A stretch of 7,330 nucleotides of DNA from Desulfobulbaceae bacterium UBA2262. GTDB lineage: Bacteria; Desulfobacterota; Desulfobulbia; Desulfobulbales; Desulfurivibrionaceae. Where the stretch lies: positions 15,282-22,611 of the forward strand of contig DDXK01000125.1 in the NCBI GenBank assembly GCA_002347185.1, read 5' to 3'. The position numbers and the translations under genes are program-made. This document shows positions 6,802 through 7,330 of the stretch, piece after piece. The notes under the pieces are model-generated. The model was not told the origin of the DNA and searched no databases. It saw only the letters and a list, made by a program, of their open reading frames with translations. How positions within the stretch are numbered: the stretch's first letter is position 1; each line of letters begins with the position of its first letter.

Positions 6802-6918
6802 ATGACCCAGCGAAAAGCCATCCAGGTTCTGATGCAAAGCCCCTTTTACTTCAGGATGGACCTGGCCGCCCGCAGGCTCCTGGTCAAGGAATTCTGCGCC
6901 CTGCATGACACGATCTGA
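6802..6918 (+). CDS. Small protein of unknown function (38 aa, or 57 aa from an upstream ATG)
   Basis: A short + strand frame that I do not recognise with certainty. From the ATG at 6802 it encodes 38 residues with AGGTG (6791-6795) 6 bases upstream; an in-frame ATG at 6745 would give 57 residues but has no ribosome site, so I chose the later start. The composition is protein-like rather than a GC-rich shadow. RKAIQVLMQSPFYF is followed by an amphipathic helix LAARRLLVKEFCALH, with aromatic residues clustered in the middle and codons ending mainly in G or C. There is no signal peptide or membrane segment. It lies between the divergently read K+ channel and adk, 262 bases before adk, so it is probably its own transcript. 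It may be a small single-domain protein found in relatives, but the sequence gives no function. Confidence 0.5.
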   Translation: MTQRKAIQVLMQSPFYFRMDLAARRLLVKEFCALHDTI

Positions 6919-7065
6919 CCGGATCCACTCCCGATCTGCACCCCTCCCGACACCCGGTTGGGCTGGGCGACCCTCACCGTCCAGTCCCCCTCGCCCTGGC
7001 AGCCTTTCCCCCTCGTGGAAAGCGACCGCAACCTGAAAATATTTTTTCTGGCCTCAATCTTTTTT
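6919..7065. other. Intergenic stretch with no gene seen
   Basis: After the small ORF there is a C-rich stretch to about 7020 with no plausible protein: frames on either strand give Pro/Ser/Arg-rich composition. No clear hairpin-plus-T-run terminator is seen. From 7036 the base composition changes abruptly to AT-rich, with T-runs at 7042-7047 and 7060-7067, just before the adk promoter candidate. Confidence 0.5.
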
Positions 7066-7077
7066 TTGGGATATAGT
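7049..7077 (+). promoter_or_regulatory. Candidate adk promoter
   Basis: TATAGT (7072-7077) matches the -10 consensus at 5 of 6 positions. The facing -35 (TGGCCT at 7049-7054, 17-base spacer) is poor, but the site lies in an AT-rich island with T-runs (7042-7047 and 7060-7067) that contrasts with GC-rich surroundings and could act as an UP-like element. The predicted start near 7084 leaves a leader of about 97 bases before adk that contains the palindrome at 7095. Confidence 0.4.
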
Positions 7078-7094
7078 CAAACCCTATTTTGCCT

Positions 7095-7112
7095 TGAGTG
7101 AACACTCATTCA
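7095..7112. promoter_or_regulatory. 18-base palindrome, candidate TetR-family operator
   Basis: TGAGTGAACACTCATTCA contains a perfect 14-base dyad (TGAGTG, AA, CACTCA) and, over 18 bases, near-symmetric arms TGAGTGA and TCATTCA with one mismatch. The form resembles operators of TetR-family regulators such as Bacillus FadR (consensus as I recall it TGAATGAMTANTCATTCA, 16 of 18 compatible). It lies just downstream of the candidate -10, where a repressor would block transcription. No regulator gene is in the window. Confidence 0.45.
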
Positions 7113-7180
7113 CGTCCATGGACCGGGGCGCGGCAAGCGTTTCCCACCAACATACACTGCATCGATAAAGGAGAATCGTC

Positions 7181-7330
7181 ATGGCGGTAAACATTCTGGC
7201 TTTCGGGCCTAATGGAAGCGGCAAGGGCACCCAGGGCGCCATTGTCAAGGAAAAGTACAAGATCGACCACATTGAATCCGGCGCCATCTTCCGCGAGCAC
7301 ATCAAGGGCGGCACCGAGCTGGGCAAGAAG
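7181..7330 (+). CDS. adk: Adenylate kinase, N-terminal part (3' truncated)
   Basis: The first 50 codons of an adenylate kinase, the cytosolic enzyme that converts ATP + AMP to 2 ADP; the window ends within the gene. Start evidence is strong: AAAGGAG (7167-7173), a 7-base spacer, ATG. The P-loop is GPNGSGKGTQ (9-18), where most adenylate kinases have GAPGAGKGTQ, so proline is replaced by asparagine. The AMP-binding segment reads HIESGAIFREHI in place of the usual ISTGDMLRAAV, so the aspartate of TGD is alanine, while the arginine (R38) and the following GTELGKK are kept. I recall this variant as a recurrent adenylate kinase type in sulfate-reducing Deltaproteobacteria, which supports the taxon guess. 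Nucleotide specificity cannot be judged without the lid domain. Confidence 0.9.
   Translation, partial: MAVNILAFGPNGSGKGTQGAIVKEKYKIDHIESGAIFREHIKGGTELGKK

Noticed and set aside
6544..6906. N-terminal extension of the K+ channel up to an in-frame start at 6906
   Set aside because: The extra 121 residues match no channel feature, overlap the + strand small ORF and the candidate promoter, and relatives begin right before TM1.
6905..7036. Overlapping + strand frame starting MTRSDRIHSRSAP after the small ORF
   Set aside because: Low-complexity Pro/Ser/Arg composition, no ribosome binding site, and it overlaps the end of the more protein-like small ORF.

Overview
The window is a GC-rich (visibly over 60 percent), densely packed bacterial segment. 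The gene order PhoH then YbeY then PdxJ, the divergent adenylate kinase and the FapA-like protein suggest a Desulfobacterota (former Deltaproteobacteria) genome, perhaps Desulfobulbales. This placement is inference from family knowledge, not from a marker gene.

Layout. From 1 to 3916 four reading frames lie on the + strand with almost no gaps and look like one operon. They are the 3' end of a PhoH-family ATPase, a single frame joining YbeY (16S rRNA maturation RNase) to PdxJ (pyridoxine 5'-phosphate synthase), a Kef-type cation:proton antiporter with a cytosolic TrkA-N/TrkA-C regulator, and a secreted DUF3124 protein whose start overlaps the antiporter stop (ATGA). A convergent unit on the - strand follows, read from 6543 down to 3980: a two-helix potassium channel with an RCK domain (MthK layout), then, 110 bases on, a FapA/DUF342 protein. 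The two blocks meet in a 63-base gap with no convincing terminator. From about 6745 the + strand resumes with a small unrecognised ORF, an AT-rich promoter-like stretch carrying an 18-base palindrome, and the first 50 codons of adenylate kinase, cut by the window end.

How the genes fit. The + operon mixes RNA/ribosome maturation (PhoH, YbeY), vitamin B6 synthesis (PdxJ) and ion homeostasis (Kef antiporter plus DUF3124). The - unit adds a second nucleotide-gated cation system. Both transporters carry Rossmann-type TrkA-N domains, so cytosolic nucleotide ligands may control K+ flux in both.

Most notable points. (1) The YbeY-PdxJ frame has no stop, yet keeps a strong ribosome binding site and ATG exactly where PdxJ begins. 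(2) The K+ channel has a very strong internal ribosome binding site and in-frame ATG between its pore and RCK domain, as described for archaeal MthK. (3) Its selectivity filter reads TVGYS-E instead of TVGYG-D. (4) The palindrome before adk resembles TetR/FadR-type operators. No mobile element, CRISPR array, tRNA or rRNA was seen.
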